The notes below the pieces were generated by a model. The model did no database searches. It was not told where the DNA came from and saw only the letters and a list, made by a program, of their open reading frames with translations. Positions 35,823 through 44,918 of a DNA stretch of 64,000 nt are shown here, piece after piece; positions within the stretch are counted from its first letter, which is position 1, and each line of letters opens with the position of its first letter. The translations under genes and the position numbers were made by a program. The DNA is from Halobacteriovorax vibrionivorans (GTDB lineage Bacteria > Bdellovibrionota > Bacteriovoracia > Bacteriovoracales > Bacteriovoracaceae), in the NCBI RefSeq assembly GCF_003346865.1, contig NZ_QDKL01000002.1:62001-126000 (forward strand), written 5' to 3'.

Positions 35823-37214
35823 TTACTGTCTCTTTGATTCAACTTTTTTTGTTAATGGACTTTCATTATTATGAATAACATTAAAAACAAATGGAAGAGT
35901 ATCATCTCTTTTTACGATGGCCTCATCACCAAGTTTAACTGTTTTAAACTTTTCTAAGACTTCCATTGCCTTATCTTTATCACCAGAAAAAGTGATTGTT
36001 ATATTAACAACATTACGAAGAGTTGCAGAAATTTGAGGATCAAAGAAATAAACAACACCTTCTTCTTTTAGCATTCCTGCAAAATCAAAAGCTTCATTAA
36101 TATTTTTCGTATTTTTTAATACGATCTCAAATGAGTTCTTGATAGAGACTTTTTCTTTAACAGTTCTCTTTAATGACTTCATTTCACTAATTGGAAGCTG
36201 ATAAACAAAACTTGCGATCTCAGAGCTTTGCTTATGAGGATCTTTTGTCGAATACTCCTGAGAAGCTGGAGCAAAATCAGTAAAAGTAACCACAGCACCA
36301 TCACGTAAGTCAGTTAGAACAAAACCACCAAAGGTTTTGATATTAATGAGCTGCTGCTTTTCGTCCTTGTACTCTTTAGATAATGTAATATCTAAGTTCA
36401 TCATAAGAGAGTTTCTAAGTTCATTTTGGCGTGAGCCAAAAATAGCAGTGTCATTGCCCTCTCTTAGTTGAGCAAGGGGCTGTTTTAAATGCTCATAGAT
36501 TTCTTGTCGAGTTGACGGGTTTACAACTTCAATACCATCTAGGAAAACACCACCAACGCTGGCAGAAAGCTCTTGCAACCAATGTTCTTCAACAACATCA
36601 GTAAATTTTGATTTTGAACTTACACCTACTTCTTCCCAAGTCAGATCATTTAACTTGTAATTGATATTCAAATATAGTCTTGAGAATGTACGGTTCTTAC
36701 CTGTACCAATAAATCGATAGTAGATCTCTGAAACAAGTTTACGATTAACTTTAGCGTTAATTGTAATGTAGTGAGTATCAGCTCGAGATAGAGACTTCGA
36801 CATCTTCTTAATCGCATATGAAGTGATAATAGAATTGAACTTTCCATAAGAAGCTTGTGAAGTAAGTTTCTTATATCGAAGTCCTCGATCGTATCGATCT
36901 TTTTGGGCAGCACTTAATTGAACAGGATTCCCCTCTTCATCTACTGCACCAAATTTTTGATCATAATTTTCTTTTATAGGAGCAAAGTGCTCTTCAAACT
37001 TTGTTTCGTAATTTTGCCAAAATGTTTTTCGATCAAGGCCAAGTTTTTGAAGTTCTGAATCTAATACATTACGAACTGTATTGGCATAAAGTTGCTTTTT
37101 TATGAAAGAGAGGGTGTCACCTGGTTTTGATGTGAATTGACCCTTCGCTGTTACACTGGCCGCAAAAGTCGCACTTGTGCCTAAAAAAGCGAGTAAAATT
37201 ATCAGTTTTCTCAT
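35823..37214 (-). CDS. Large exported protein paired with the CsgG-like lipoprotein
   Basis: A 463-residue protein with signal MRKLIILLAFLGTSATFAAS. I prefer the ATG at 37214, with AGGG 6 nt before it, to the one at 37220. The mature N-terminal 100 residues are helical (YDQKFGAVDEEGNP) and the rest looks mixed alpha/beta with a repeated fold. I do not recognise a family. It is 15 nt ahead of the CsgG-like gene, so a shared envelope function, perhaps at the flagellar base or for export, is plausible. Confidence 0.7.
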   Translation of the reverse strand: MRKLIILLAFLGTSATFAASVTAKGQFTSKPGDTLSFIKKQLYANTVRNVLDSELQKLGLDRKTFWQNYETKFEEHFAPIKENYDQKFGAVDEEGNPVQLSAAQKDRYDRGLRYKKLTSQASYGKFNSIITSYAIKKMSKSLSRADTHYITINAKVNRKLVSEIYYRFIGTGKNRTFSRLYLNINYKLNDLTWEEVGVSSKSKFTDVVEEHWLQELSASVGGVFLDGIEVVNPSTRQEIYEHLKQPLAQLREGNDTAIFGSRQNELRNSLMMNLDITLSKEYKDEKQQLINIKTFGGFVLTDLRDGAVVTFTDFAPASQEYSTKDPHKQSSEIASFVYQLPISEMKSLKRTVKEKVSIKNSFEIVLKNTKNINEAFDFAGMLKEEGVVYFFDPQISATLRNVVNITITFSGDKDKAMEVLEKFKTVKLGDEAIVKRDDTLPFVFNVIHNNESPLTKKVESKRQ

Positions 37215-37261
37215 ATCCATCCCTAGATTTATTCTAATCTTTAATAACTTACGTGTTTATT

Positions 37262-40200
37262 TTACCTTACATCACTGATTTTTCCATCAATAATAAACTT
37301 CACCGCGTCTGCATCAAAAATCTCATTAATTTTCGCGGCCATCTGTGGCGTTGGGTTAACAAGATAATCACTTCCAAGTGGCATACGGGCCTTACCATTT
37401 TCATGTTCAAAAATAATATGCAGTGGAACAGTCCCTCTATGACCTAATATTGTTTGCTTAAGACGGTTTAGACGGCCTTCATTTAGTGAACCTGTATCAA
37501 CATTTAGTCTAACTGATGACACTCGCTCCTCGGCCTGTTCTTTAAGTTTTTGTATCTTAGATGGGAAGAATTTTCGCGGTTCTTCTGCCAGGTTCACTTG
37601 TCCAGTCATAATGAGAGGATCATCTGTTGCCAGAATTTCTTCATACTGAACAAAGGTCTTTGGGAAAATGATACATTCAATCTTACCCGACAAATCTTCT
37701 AGGGTAGCAAAACACATGCGGTCCCCTTTCTTTGTCATGATATTCTTACGTTCAACAATCATCCCCGCAAGAACCATATCCCTTTTTGACTGCCCATCAA
37801 TATCTTGAATCTTCCCAATTGGCATCGATGCCATTTGTTCAATAACACCTTGGTAGCGATCAAGCGGGTGACCTGAAACATAGACTCCGATTAGCTCTGC
37901 TTCTTGAAGGAGTTTATCTCGATCATCCCAGTCGCTAACATAATCAATATCTAATTTATTTGCACCTGTATCTTCTGCACCTTCTCCAAGATCAAAGAGA
38001 TTCGTTTGTCCCATCTCTTTTTCTTTTTGACGCTTCTGAGCAAAGGCAACAACCATCTCCATATTCTCAACCATCGTTCGACGATTAAGTTCTTTTTCAC
38101 AACCATCAAATCCACCAACGCGAATTAATGCTTCAATAGTTCTCTTATTAACTTGACGTAAATTTACACGCTCACAGAAGTCAACAAAGCCAACGAATGG
38201 CCCATTTTCTGTACGCTCTCGAATAATTTCTTCGACAGCACCTTCACCAACACCTTTAATGGCACCCATACCAAAACGAAGGTTTCCATCAACAACGTTA
38301 AAGAGCCAAAGGGACTCATTAACACAAGGAGCAAGCACTTCAATATCATGCTTTCTAGCATCGTTAATAATTGTCGTGATCTTATCTGTATTAGAAAGTT
38401 CTGTACTTAGAAGACCTGCATAGAACTCTGGTGGATAATAAGTTTTTAAGAATGCTGTTTGATAAGCAATATATGAATAAGCAACAGCGTGTGATTTGTT
38501 AAAACCATATTCCGCAAACTTTGCCATTTGATCATAAAGAGTTTCTGCAATCTTTAGATCGTAATTTCTTTCTTTTGCACCATCTAAGAAGATTTGCTTA
38601 TGGCGCTCCATCTCCTTAAGTTTCTTTTTCCCCATGGCCTTACGAAGCATATCCGCTTGTCCAAGAGAGTAACCAGCAACCTTACGAGCAATGTTCATAA
38701 CCTGCTCTTGGTAGATGATGATTCCGTAAGTATCGTTTAGAATTGGCTTAAGATCTTCAAATGGATAAGTCTCTTCTTTTCGGCCGTGTTTGATCTCAAC
38801 GAATTCATCGTGCATTCCCGAGCCCATCGGACCTGGACGATAAAGGGCGTTAATGGCCGTAATATCATCGAGAGTATCTGGTGAAATACGACGACATAAA
38901 TCCTGCATCCCTGAAGATTCCAGTTGGAAAACACCAATTGTATCCCCTTCAGAAATCAAGTCATAAACTTTCTTATCTTCGTAGTCGATTGCCTCGATAT
39001 CAAAGTCAGGCATATAGTCACGCTTAATAAAATCAGAAGCGTAGTCAATAACGGTTAGAGTTTTAAGCCCAAGGAAGTCAAATTTAACAAGTCCAATTAA
39101 CTCAGAGAAGTCCTTATCAAATTGAACAACCTTCTCACCCTTTGCCCCTTTAAATAATGGACAATAATTTACAAGTGGCTCAGATGTAATGATAACACCT
39201 GCAGCGTGAATACCAGCGTGACGATAGAGGCCTTCAAGTCTTTTTGAGATGGTAAAAATTTGGCGAATCTTAGGATCAGTTTCAATTAGCTCCTGAAGTT
39301 TTGGCTCCATCTCAATTGCTTTATCAAGTGTAATTCCAATCTCATCAGGAATAAGTTTTGAAATCATATTGGCTTCAGCAAATGTTAAGTCATATACACG
39401 AGCAACGTCTTTTACAACTGCCTTTGCTTGAAGCTTACCAAAGGTAATGATTTGTCCTACTTTATCTTCACCATATTTTTGCGTTACATATTCAATTACA
39501 CGCTGGCGTCCCGCTTGACAGAAATCGACGTCAAAGTCAGGCATGGAAATACGCTCAGGGTTAATGAAACGCTCAAATAGTAAATTATATGGAAGTGGAT
39601 TAATATTGGTAATCGTTAAGGCATAAGCAACGAGAGAACCTGCTCCGGAACCACGTCCTGGACCTACAGGAATTCCATTATCTTTTGACCATTGAATGAA
39701 GTCCGCAACGATAAGGAAGTATCCAACGAATCCCATTTGCATAATGAGATCCATCTCATACTGGAGACGCTCATAATACTTTGGTTTCTGCTCTTCCCAA
39801 TCCGGTTGGTTAACAATATTTCTAAACTGAGGTCCATCAAAACGAGCTTGAAGTCCTTCTCTTACCTCTCTTATGAAATACTCATCAAGAGTTTCACCTG
39901 TATCAATTTCAAAATCAGGTAGATGATAAATTTGATTTCCATCATCATCATGCCAAGAAAGTTCAACATTACACTTATCTGCAATTTCCAGAGTATTGTC
40001 ACAGGCCTCTGGGCAATAATGAAAAGCGGCACGCATCTCTTCTGGTGATTTGTAATAAAATGCATTTGAAGTCATGCGCATTCTATTCTCATCGGCGTAA
40101 GTCTTACCTGTTTGAATACAAAGTAGAACTTCTTGTGCAGTTGCATCCTCTGGCGTCATATAGTGAGAGTCATTAGTTGCAACTAATTTGATATTATTTT

Positions 40201-40903
40201 TCTTAGCAAAGTCGATAACCTTTTCGTTAACAATTTTTTGCTCAGGAATACCGTTTTCTTGAATTTCTAAATAGAAGTCTTCCGGTCCAAAAATATCGCT
40301 TAGTTTCTCAATTGCACGAATGGCCTTTTCATCTTGACCAGTAAAGAAGTTATAACCAACCTCACCTTTTAAACAAGCAGTCGTACAAATGAGACCTTCT
40401 GAATATTCACGAAGTAATTCTACATCCGCTCGAGGCTTATAGTAGAAACCTTCAAGGTAGGCTTTTGATAGAAGCTTACATAGGTTTTGGTAACCAGTAT
40501 TATTTTTAGCAAGAAGAATTAAGTGGTGAATTTGTCTTGAAGACTCTTCAGCATCTTGAGAGCTAATATTAGCAGACTTCTTTGCAGCACGACGATCAAA
40601 ACGAGAACCAGGAGTGAAATAAATTTCAGAACCAAGAATTGGTTTTATACCTGCATCTTTACAACGAGTGTAGAAATCAATAGCACCAAACATATTTCCG
40701 TGATCCGTTTGTGCGATTGCAGGAACACCAAGCTTTTGAGCTTCAGGTATTAAATCCTTTAAACGGATCGCTCCATCCAGTAGTGAATACTGTGTATGAA
40801 GGTGTAAATGTACAAAACTATCAGGGTGTGTTTCTTTTAATGATTTCTGAATTTCGTTGGCTTCGGTAGTGTCATTCGATTCGATGTTACTATCTTGTTC
40901 CAT
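37262..40903 (-). CDS. dnaE: DNA polymerase III alpha subunit
   Basis: A 1213-residue replicative polymerase. The PHP domain starts with HLHTQYSLLDGAIR near residue 33 and contains TDHGNMFGAIDFYTR. The palm carries PDFDVDF near residues 452-458 with two catalytic aspartates, preceded by GPGRGSGAGSLVAYAL. Later parts include the beta-binding and tau regions, the helix-hairpin-helix segment near FVGFVDFC, and an OB domain (MVLAGMIVERKNIMTKKGDR). Length is usual for the dnaE1 type. It stands alone as a 47-nt-separated upstream neighbour of the exported protein gene. Confidence 0.98.
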   Translation of the reverse strand: MEQDSNIESNDTTEANEIQKSLKETHPDSFVHLHLHTQYSLLDGAIRLKDLIPEAQKLGVPAIAQTDHGNMFGAIDFYTRCKDAGIKPILGSEIYFTPGSRFDRRAAKKSANISSQDAEESSRQIHHLILLAKNNTGYQNLCKLLSKAYLEGFYYKPRADVELLREYSEGLICTTACLKGEVGYNFFTGQDEKAIRAIEKLSDIFGPEDFYLEIQENGIPEQKIVNEKVIDFAKKNNIKLVATNDSHYMTPEDATAQEVLLCIQTGKTYADENRMRMTSNAFYYKSPEEMRAAFHYCPEACDNTLEIADKCNVELSWHDDDGNQIYHLPDFEIDTGETLDEYFIREVREGLQARFDGPQFRNIVNQPDWEEQKPKYYERLQYEMDLIMQMGFVGYFLIVADFIQWSKDNGIPVGPGRGSGAGSLVAYALTITNINPLPYNLLFERFINPERISMPDFDVDFCQAGRQRVIEYVTQKYGEDKVGQIITFGKLQAKAVVKDVARVYDLTFAEANMISKLIPDEIGITLDKAIEMEPKLQELIETDPKIRQIFTISKRLEGLYRHAGIHAAGVIITSEPLVNYCPLFKGAKGEKVVQFDKDFSELIGLVKFDFLGLKTLTVIDYASDFIKRDYMPDFDIEAIDYEDKKVYDLISEGDTIGVFQLESSGMQDLCRRISPDTLDDITAINALYRPGPMGSGMHDEFVEIKHGRKEETYPFEDLKPILNDTYGIIIYQEQVMNIARKVAGYSLGQADMLRKAMGKKKLKEMERHKQIFLDGAKERNYDLKIAETLYDQMAKFAEYGFNKSHAVAYSYIAYQTAFLKTYYPPEFYAGLLSTELSNTDKITTIINDARKHDIEVLAPCVNESLWLFNVVDGNLRFGMGAIKGVGEGAVEEIIRERTENGPFVGFVDFCERVNLRQVNKRTIEALIRVGGFDGCEKELNRRTMVENMEMVVAFAQKRQKEKEMGQTNLFDLGEGAEDTGANKLDIDYVSDWDDRDKLLQEAELIGVYVSGHPLDRYQGVIEQMASMPIGKIQDIDGQSKRDMVLAGMIVERKNIMTKKGDRMCFATLEDLSGKIECIIFPKTFVQYEEILATDDPLIMTGQVNLAEEPRKFFPSKIQKLKEQAEERVSSVRLNVDTGSLNEGRLNRLKQTILGHRGTVPLHIIFEHENGKARMPLGSDYLVNPTPQMAAKINEIFDADAVKFIIDGKISDVR

Positions 40904-40980
40904 GGATTCCTCAAAATGTCTTATTTTATTAGTGTGTCGTGCATTTAATTATCCCATTTTCCAGGTGTTTTGTCATATTC

Positions 40981-41418
40981 TTATAATTCATTTGCTAACC
41001 AAATAACAAAGACATAACGCAACGCTTTACCGATGAACATCATGATAAAAGTAGGCGCGACGCGACATCGAAAGTATCCTAGTGCCACGGCCATGGGATC
41101 ACCAATTATTGGCATCCATGTAAGTGAAGCAAGTAAGGTCCCAAAGCGTTGAATGTGGTGTTGTAAATTAAGAACTTTCTCTTTACTAATTTTAAAGAAT
41201 TTTTCACACCAACTTAATTTCCCCAGATGGCCAAGGTAATAACAACTCACTCCACCAAGAAAATTACCAAAGCTTGCGGCCAAGAAAATTGAAGTCTTGG
41301 GAAGTCCTAGTTTTACAGCGCTAAAGAGAAATACTTCAGAACTAAAAGGCAGGATCGTCGCTGCTGCAAATGAGATTAAGAAGAGGCCAAAAACCCCATA
41401 TTCTTGAATAAGGTCCAT
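40981..41418 (-). CDS. YqaA-family membrane protein (VTT/DedA-like)
   Basis: A 145-residue inner-membrane protein with about four hydrophobic segments. The start EYGVFGLFLISFAAATILPF and FLFSAVKLGLPKTSIFLAAS, then GNFLGGVSCYYLG, are typical of YqaA, a short relative of the DedA/VTT proteins. These are thought to act in lipid translocation or envelope homeostasis, which is not shown for this one. Divergent from the CBS gene. Confidence 0.8.
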   Translation of the reverse strand: MDLIQEYGVFGLFLISFAAATILPFSSEVFLFSAVKLGLPKTSIFLAASFGNFLGGVSCYYLGHLGKLSWCEKFFKISKEKVLNLQHHIQRFGTLLASLTWMPIIGDPMAVALGYFRCRVAPTFIMMFIGKALRYVFVIWLANEL

Positions 41419-41525
41419 TGTTCATCATTATGATTATTTTCAAACAATTAAGCAAAATCTTTTAACAATTCCCCAATAAAATCAGCATAAAGCCAGATAC
41501 AAATTTAATTCAAGGAATGATCACC

Positions 41526-41999
41526 ATGGTAAATTATACTCCACCAATTGAAAGGGATAAGGCCCCAAGACAACGAGAAAAGGATGAGCACTTTACATCA
41601 AGCTACAATATTATAAACCGAGTTATTAAAGAATCGCTGCCACTTCATGCAGATATGGATATTCAGCAAGCTGGAGAATTCTTTATTAAGCATCAAATAA
41701 CAGGACTTCCCGTTGTTGATGAACATGAGTGTCTTGTAGGATTTCTTTCTCAAAAAGACTGTCTCAAATACAGCCTTGATGCCAAGTACTATAATCATGC
41801 ATCATCTAAGGTCGAACATTATATGAGCGAAAATGTTGTGACGATTCCAAAAGAATCAACTCTAACATTCATCGTGGAATTATTTCTTCACTACCCCTAC
41901 CACACCTTTCCCGTTATTGAGAATGGACAAGTCATTGGAATCGTTGAAAGGACAACCGTCTTTGAAGTAATTCACAACATGAAGGGAACCAACTGGTAA
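41526..41999 (+). CDS. CBS-domain protein
   Basis: A 157-residue cytoplasmic protein with two CBS domains. I start it at ATG 41526 because AAGGA lies 9 nt before it, while the ATG at 41517 directly abuts the same sequence. CBS1 includes DIQQAGEFFIKHQITGLPVV and LVGFLSQKDCLKY; CBS2 includes YMSENVVTIPKEST and TFPVIENGQVIGIVERTTV. Such stand-alone pairs bind adenosyl nucleotides and sense energy state. Partner unknown. Confidence 0.88.
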   Translation: MVNYTPPIERDKAPRQREKDEHFTSSYNIINRVIKESLPLHADMDIQQAGEFFIKHQITGLPVVDEHECLVGFLSQKDCLKYSLDAKYYNHASSKVEHYMSENVVTIPKESTLTFIVELFLHYPYHTFPVIENGQVIGIVERTTVFEVIHNMKGTNW

Positions 42000-42042
42000 A
42001 TCTCTATAAACACGTAACATTTACAAGAAATCAGGCTGACTG

Positions 42043-42070
42043 TTTACAAATTTGATACAGATTGTATACA
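42043..42070 (+). promoter_or_regulatory. Candidate promoter for the secreted protein at 42136
   Basis: TTTACA (42043-42048) and TATACA (42065-42070) are 16 nt apart in a gene-free gap, 66 nt before the ATG. Matches 5 of 6 and 4 of 6 consensus bases. Confidence 0.45.
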
Positions 42071-42135
42071 TTCGCATTTTAATTCTTCGTCGCACTGGAT
42101 AAAAAGCCTCAACGAAATAATGTTGGAGGTTTGTT

Positions 42136-42762
42136 ATGAAGAATTTATTAGTTTTGGTTTGTACATTTTTAGCGTTAACGGCAAATGCTGAAGTTAGTAA
42201 ATGGTGTAAAGATACGAGTTTTATTTTAGAGAATGCAATCGTAAGTGGTTTTGACACAACTACATATGAAGAAGAACTAGAAATTCTTCTCGATGCATCA
42301 CACTTTGTACTTGAAAGTACTCCTAAGAAAAACTTCTTCTACTTTTACACAACTCTTGCAAGTGCAGTAGATGGAACTCAAGTATATGAATCAACTGAGC
42401 ATCAAGTACTCTTCCTTAGAAGACACTTAAGGGATGCCATTAGTGACCTTGATAAATTCCACTACCGACTAACAAGAAAACTTTGTCTTTGGTGTTACGG
42501 TAATCACAAAGAATATGTACAAGACGTTCTCTCACGTGGACTAACTGAAGGTGAAAGAGCAAAAAATGATGAGACAGAACTTGCTGTTCTTGATCGAGTA
42601 TCAACACTGGCAATTGATCTTATCGAGGATAGTACATTCTCAAGAAAATATGAGTGTGCAAAAAAGAGTTTAACTTTTGCACTTCAAACTAGAGATGTCA
42701 TGAGTAAGAGAAGAAACGTACTGAGTGCATATCGTTTAATGAGAAATAACGGCTGTAACTAA
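42136..42762 (+). CDS. Secreted helical protein, unknown
   Basis: A 208-residue protein with signal MKNLLVLVCTFLALTANA. The mature part has four cysteines (SKWCKDT, RKLCLWCYGN, YECAKK and the C-terminal NNGCN), is rich in helices and charged residues, and ends NNGCN. The Shine-Dalgarno GGAGG is strong. It precedes the duplicated pair by 26 nt and may form one operon with them. I do not recognise a family. Confidence 0.72.
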   Translation: MKNLLVLVCTFLALTANAEVSKWCKDTSFILENAIVSGFDTTTYEEELEILLDASHFVLESTPKKNFFYFYTTLASAVDGTQVYESTEHQVLFLRRHLRDAISDLDKFHYRLTRKLCLWCYGNHKEYVQDVLSRGLTEGERAKNDETELAVLDRVSTLAIDLIEDSTFSRKYECAKKSLTFALQTRDVMSKRRNVLSAYRLMRNNGCN

Positions 42763-42788
42763 GAAAAAAAGAGTTAATTGGAGAGAGT

Positions 42789-43415
42789 ATGAAAAAGTTA
42801 ATTGCAACGATTTTATGTGTATCAGTTATGAGTACCAGCTCAATGGCCTTCTTTGGCAAGGAAAAGGGAATCTCTGGTAGATACAAAGGTAAAGAAAGGA
42901 TATCTCTAAACTATAATGGAATTAGATTACTTGGTGACTGTAATGGTGATTCGAGATTTGGTTTTAATGTTGCCTCTGTTGCAGCTGCAGGCTTAGCGAC
43001 ACTACTTTCTCCTGCTGCATCCGTAGCAACTTTTGCCCTTATGCAAGGCTGGAAACAAGCAGCCTGTGTCGATAAGAGCGTTGGCCGCACGAATATCTTC
43101 AAAGTAAAACTTGAGGCAAAAGTAGTTGAAACAAACTCAGAAAGAATTACGTTAATGATCTCTTCAAAAGATAAGAAGAAGTGTGCAGGTTTTTCTATTA
43201 AGTTAATCGGTGAACCAGATGGTTTTGGCGCATATGACCTTTATAAGAATAAAGATTCATATTTAAAGAATGAAGTCTTTGGTACTGCGACTTATGCTGA
43301 CAAAGAACTTGATATCGCTGTTACTGAGGCACTAGAACTTTATACAAAAGGTCGCAATGGACACAATTGTCTTTGGGATCTTAGGCACGGTCTAAATATT
43401 AGTCTAAAAAAATAA
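42789..43415 (+). CDS. Secreted protein of a tandem duplicated pair (first copy)
   Basis: A 208-residue protein with signal MKKLIATILCVSVMSTSSMA. It shares the start FFGK, GRYKGKERISL, and a C-terminal half (KKKCAGFSIKLIGE, GFGAYDLYKNKDSYLKNEVF, TKGRNGHNCLWDL, HGLN) with the next gene. A glycine and alanine rich hydrophobic stretch (AAGLATLLSPAASVATFALM) interrupts the middle and may be buried or membrane-associated. Cysteines are conserved between copies, so disulfides are likely. No known family. Confidence 0.75.
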   Translation: MKKLIATILCVSVMSTSSMAFFGKEKGISGRYKGKERISLNYNGIRLLGDCNGDSRFGFNVASVAAAGLATLLSPAASVATFALMQGWKQAACVDKSVGRTNIFKVKLEAKVVETNSERITLMISSKDKKKCAGFSIKLIGEPDGFGAYDLYKNKDSYLKNEVFGTATYADKELDIAVTEALELYTKGRNGHNCLWDLRHGLNISLKK

Positions 43416-43434
43416 TTTATTAGTGGGGGAAAAA

Positions 43435-44055
43435 ATGAAAAAACTAATAACGATTTTCACATTACTAACGCTTGCAAGCTTTAACACAAATGCTTTCTTT
43501 GGAAAGAAAGAAATCAGTGGAGAATATAAAGGTAAAGAAAGAATCGCTCTTGAATATCTAGGTGCTTCATTTTTAAAAGGCTGCTCAAGTTATAAATTGG
43601 GTGACTATGAACTCCTAGCACTGCTAGGAACTGGAATTGCTTATGCCGTTAGTCCAATCACAGGATTAATAACACTAGCAGCTTCCCAAGGAACGATTGG
43701 TGTTCTTTGTTTTGATCAATCAGTTACTAAAACGAAAAACTACAATATTAGACTTAAAGCATCTGTTACAAAGACAAGTTCTGATCGTATTTCGATGGTT
43801 ATCACATCACAAGATAAGAAAAAGTGTGCTGGATTCACTCTTAAACTAATCGGTGAAGGTGATGGTTTTGGAGGTTATGATCTCTACAAGAATAAAGATT
43901 CGTATCTTAAAAACGAAGTCTTTGGTAATGCAACTTTTCACGGCGGAAAGTTTGACTTATCAATCTCAGAAGATATGAGCATGTTTACAAAAGGTCGCAA
44001 AGGTTACAACTGTAAATGGGATCTAGAGCACGGACTAAACGTTAGGTTTAAATAG
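43435..44055 (+). CDS. Secreted protein of a tandem duplicated pair (second copy)
   Basis: A 206-residue paralogue of the preceding gene; the two share most of the C-terminal half, including GFGGYDLYKNKDSYLKNEVF. The start at 43435 is preceded by GGGGGA; an in-frame GTG at 43423 is less likely. The central hydrophobic stretch (LLALLGTGIAYAVSPITGLI) differs in sequence but not in position. It lies 19 nt after its twin and runs straight into the TIGR02147-type gene, so they are probably cotranscribed. Confidence 0.75.
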   Translation: MKKLITIFTLLTLASFNTNAFFGKKEISGEYKGKERIALEYLGASFLKGCSSYKLGDYELLALLGTGIAYAVSPITGLITLAASQGTIGVLCFDQSVTKTKNYNIRLKASVTKTSSDRISMVITSQDKKKCAGFTLKLIGEGDGFGGYDLYKNKDSYLKNEVFGNATFHGGKFDLSISEDMSMFTKGRKGYNCKWDLEHGLNVRFK

Positions 44056-44057
44056 AC

Positions 44058-44918
44058 TTGAATTTAGAAACAAATTCCCCAAATTCAAATAATATGCATC
44101 ACGTAGATATATTCAACTACGTGAATGCATCTTTATACCTACGAGATACTTGGCTAAAGAAGAAAGAAAATAACCCCAACTTTTCAATAAGATCTTGGGC
44201 CAACAACCTCGGTATCAAATCACATACTCAGCTACACCAGGTTTTAAATGGAAAGAGAAATCTTCCAAGCAAGTATATTATAAGCATTGCAAAGAATTTG
44301 AAACTAACGACAAGTGAAGCTGATTATTTTGAAAAACTCGTTAAACTTCAAGCGGCAAAGTCGGAAGAAGAAAGACTGTTTTATCTTCAATCGATACAAA
44401 AAAATAATGAATCAATTGAGGTATATGAAGTCGATAGCTACGAATTAATAAGAAGTCCTCTAAACTTCTTTATCTTAGAGCTATTTTGCCTTATTGATGG
44501 GCAACTAACACCATTAAAGATTCAAAAGAGTTTAATCCATCACTACCCTTTAAATGAGATTAGAAAGAGTGTTGAATTATTAACAAAACTCAAAATGCTA
44601 ATCGTTAAAGATGGTTCCTACCGAAAGGCACATGGAACTGTTTTTACGGCCAATGATATTCCTAACCTAGCAAAGCAGGAATATCATAAAAATATCGCAG
44701 AACTTGCAAAAGAAGCAGTTTCTAAGCAGGCACCACTTGAAAGAGAGTTTTCTGGATTTACTTTCGGTATTAAAGCAGAAAATCTTCCTCAGGCCAAAGA
44801 AGAACTAAGAAAATTCAGAGAAGAGTTTTCACAAAAATTTATAGAAAAGGATTTTGAAGGTAATCAATTATATCATTTAGCAATTAACTTTTTTGCTATT
44901 TCCAATAAGGTTGAATAA
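44058..44918 (+). CDS. TIGR02147-family regulator-like protein
   Basis: A 286-residue cytoplasmic protein. The TIGR02147 signature is visible: DIFNYVNASLYLRDTWLK, WANNLGIKSHTQLHQVLNGK (a helix-turn-helix-like part) and ISIAKNLKLTTSEADYFEKL, with a C-terminal helical domain. The family is abundant in Bdellovibrionota and in Fibrobacter and is often next to secreted proteins. The start is uncertain: TTG at 44058 follows the previous stop closely, while ATG at 44094 has no Shine-Dalgarno. It overlaps the next gene at TAATG. It may regulate the secreted neighbours. Confidence 0.85.
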   Translation: MNLETNSPNSNNMHHVDIFNYVNASLYLRDTWLKKKENNPNFSIRSWANNLGIKSHTQLHQVLNGKRNLPSKYIISIAKNLKLTTSEADYFEKLVKLQAAKSEEERLFYLQSIQKNNESIEVYEVDSYELIRSPLNFFILELFCLIDGQLTPLKIQKSLIHHYPLNEIRKSVELLTKLKMLIVKDGSYRKAHGTVFTANDIPNLAKQEYHKNIAELAKEAVSKQAPLEREFSGFTFGIKAENLPQAKEELRKFREEFSQKFIEKDFEGNQLYHLAINFFAISNKVE

